DNA from: Klebsiella pneumoniae
GTDB taxonomy: Bacteria; Pseudomonadota; Gammaproteobacteria; Ga0077536
Assembly (NCBI GenBank): GCA_945873015.1
Contig: CAMCBY010000315.1
Location: 1-5,148 of the forward strand
Direction: 5' to 3'
DNA: 5,148 bases
Part shown: positions 5,017-5,148 of the stretch, piece after piece
How positions within the stretch are numbered: position 1 is the first letter of the stretch
Layout of the letters: the number at the start of each line of letters is the position of its first letter
Translations under genes and position numbers: made by a program
The notes under the pieces: model-generated
Told to the model about the DNA's origin: nothing
Database searches by the model: none
The model's input: only the letters and a program-made list of their open reading frames with translations

Positions 5017-5148
5017 ATGCAAATCGGCTCACTCATTCGCCGCGCGGCGCTCTATTACGGCGATGCCACCTGCCTGACCGAAGGCAGTCGTGACGTCAGT
5101 TTTCGCCAATTCGATCGACTCACCGACGTCATCGGCAATGCCTTGCTG
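5017..5148 (+). CDS. N-terminus of an AMP-forming acyl-CoA synthetase (3' truncated by window edge)
   Basis: Forty-four codons are open from the ATG at 5017 to the window edge. The peptide starts MQIGSLIRRAALYYGDATCL and continues TEGSRDVSFRQFDRLTDVIG. This is the typical N-terminus of the ANL superfamily (AMP-binding acyl-CoA synthetases/ligases): an amphipathic first helix with YYGD, then a strand and SFRQFDRLTD, the usual 'y-T-f-x-E-l' type element. Such enzymes activate a carboxylate to an acyl-AMP and then to the CoA thioester. The AMP-binding P-loop and later motifs lie outside the window, so substrate class cannot be inferred. A weak TGGA lies 6 nt upstream. The gene is 85 bp downstream of dctA on the same strand and is likely co-transcribed, as no clear terminator intervenes. 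Confidence 0.75.
   Translation, partial: MQIGSLIRRAALYYGDATCLTEGSRDVSFRQFDRLTDVIGNALL

Overview
The window is GC-rich, densely packed bacterial DNA. Small intergenic palindromes with a GTAG head, a DctA-type transporter and a YhhQ-type transporter suggest a proteobacterium, most likely a gammaproteobacterium. The species cannot be named from the sequence. I see no rRNA, tRNA, CRISPR array, prophage or transposase gene.

Layout. (1) Positions 2-94 hold the last 30 codons of a plus-strand gene that looks like the end of a membrane protein. (2) Positions 87-203 hold three 25-bp REP-like palindromes in alternating orientation, filling the gap between this gene and a convergent minus-strand operon. 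(3) The minus-strand operon is read from 2411 down to 216. It encodes an unrecognised 318-aa protein, an unrecognised 178-aa probable exported protein and a 240-aa YhhQ/queuosine-precursor transporter. Its joints overlap by 17 bp and by 4 bp (ATGA), so translation is probably coupled. (4) A 149-bp divergent intergenic region (2412-2560) carries a fourth, degenerate palindrome and a pair of TGTGCTA direct repeats 20 bp apart. (5) A plus-strand operon starts at 2561. It encodes a zinc-dependent medium-chain dehydrogenase, a DctA-type C4-dicarboxylate symporter whose start overlaps the dehydrogenase stop by 8 bp, and, after 85 bp, the first 44 codons of an AMP-forming acyl-CoA synthetase cut by the window edge.

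How the genes may work together. The plus-strand set (uptake of a dicarboxylate, oxidation of an alcohol or polyol, CoA activation of a carboxylate) reads as a carbon-source utilisation unit, but the substrate cannot be deduced. The minus-strand set joins a probable importer of preQ0/preQ1-type 7-deazapurines (tRNA queuosine salvage) to two proteins of unknown function. The most unusual features are the GTAG-headed palindromes, one of which supplies the stop codon of the first gene, and the linkage of two uncharacterised genes to yhhQ. I did not find clear evidence of a wholly new system.
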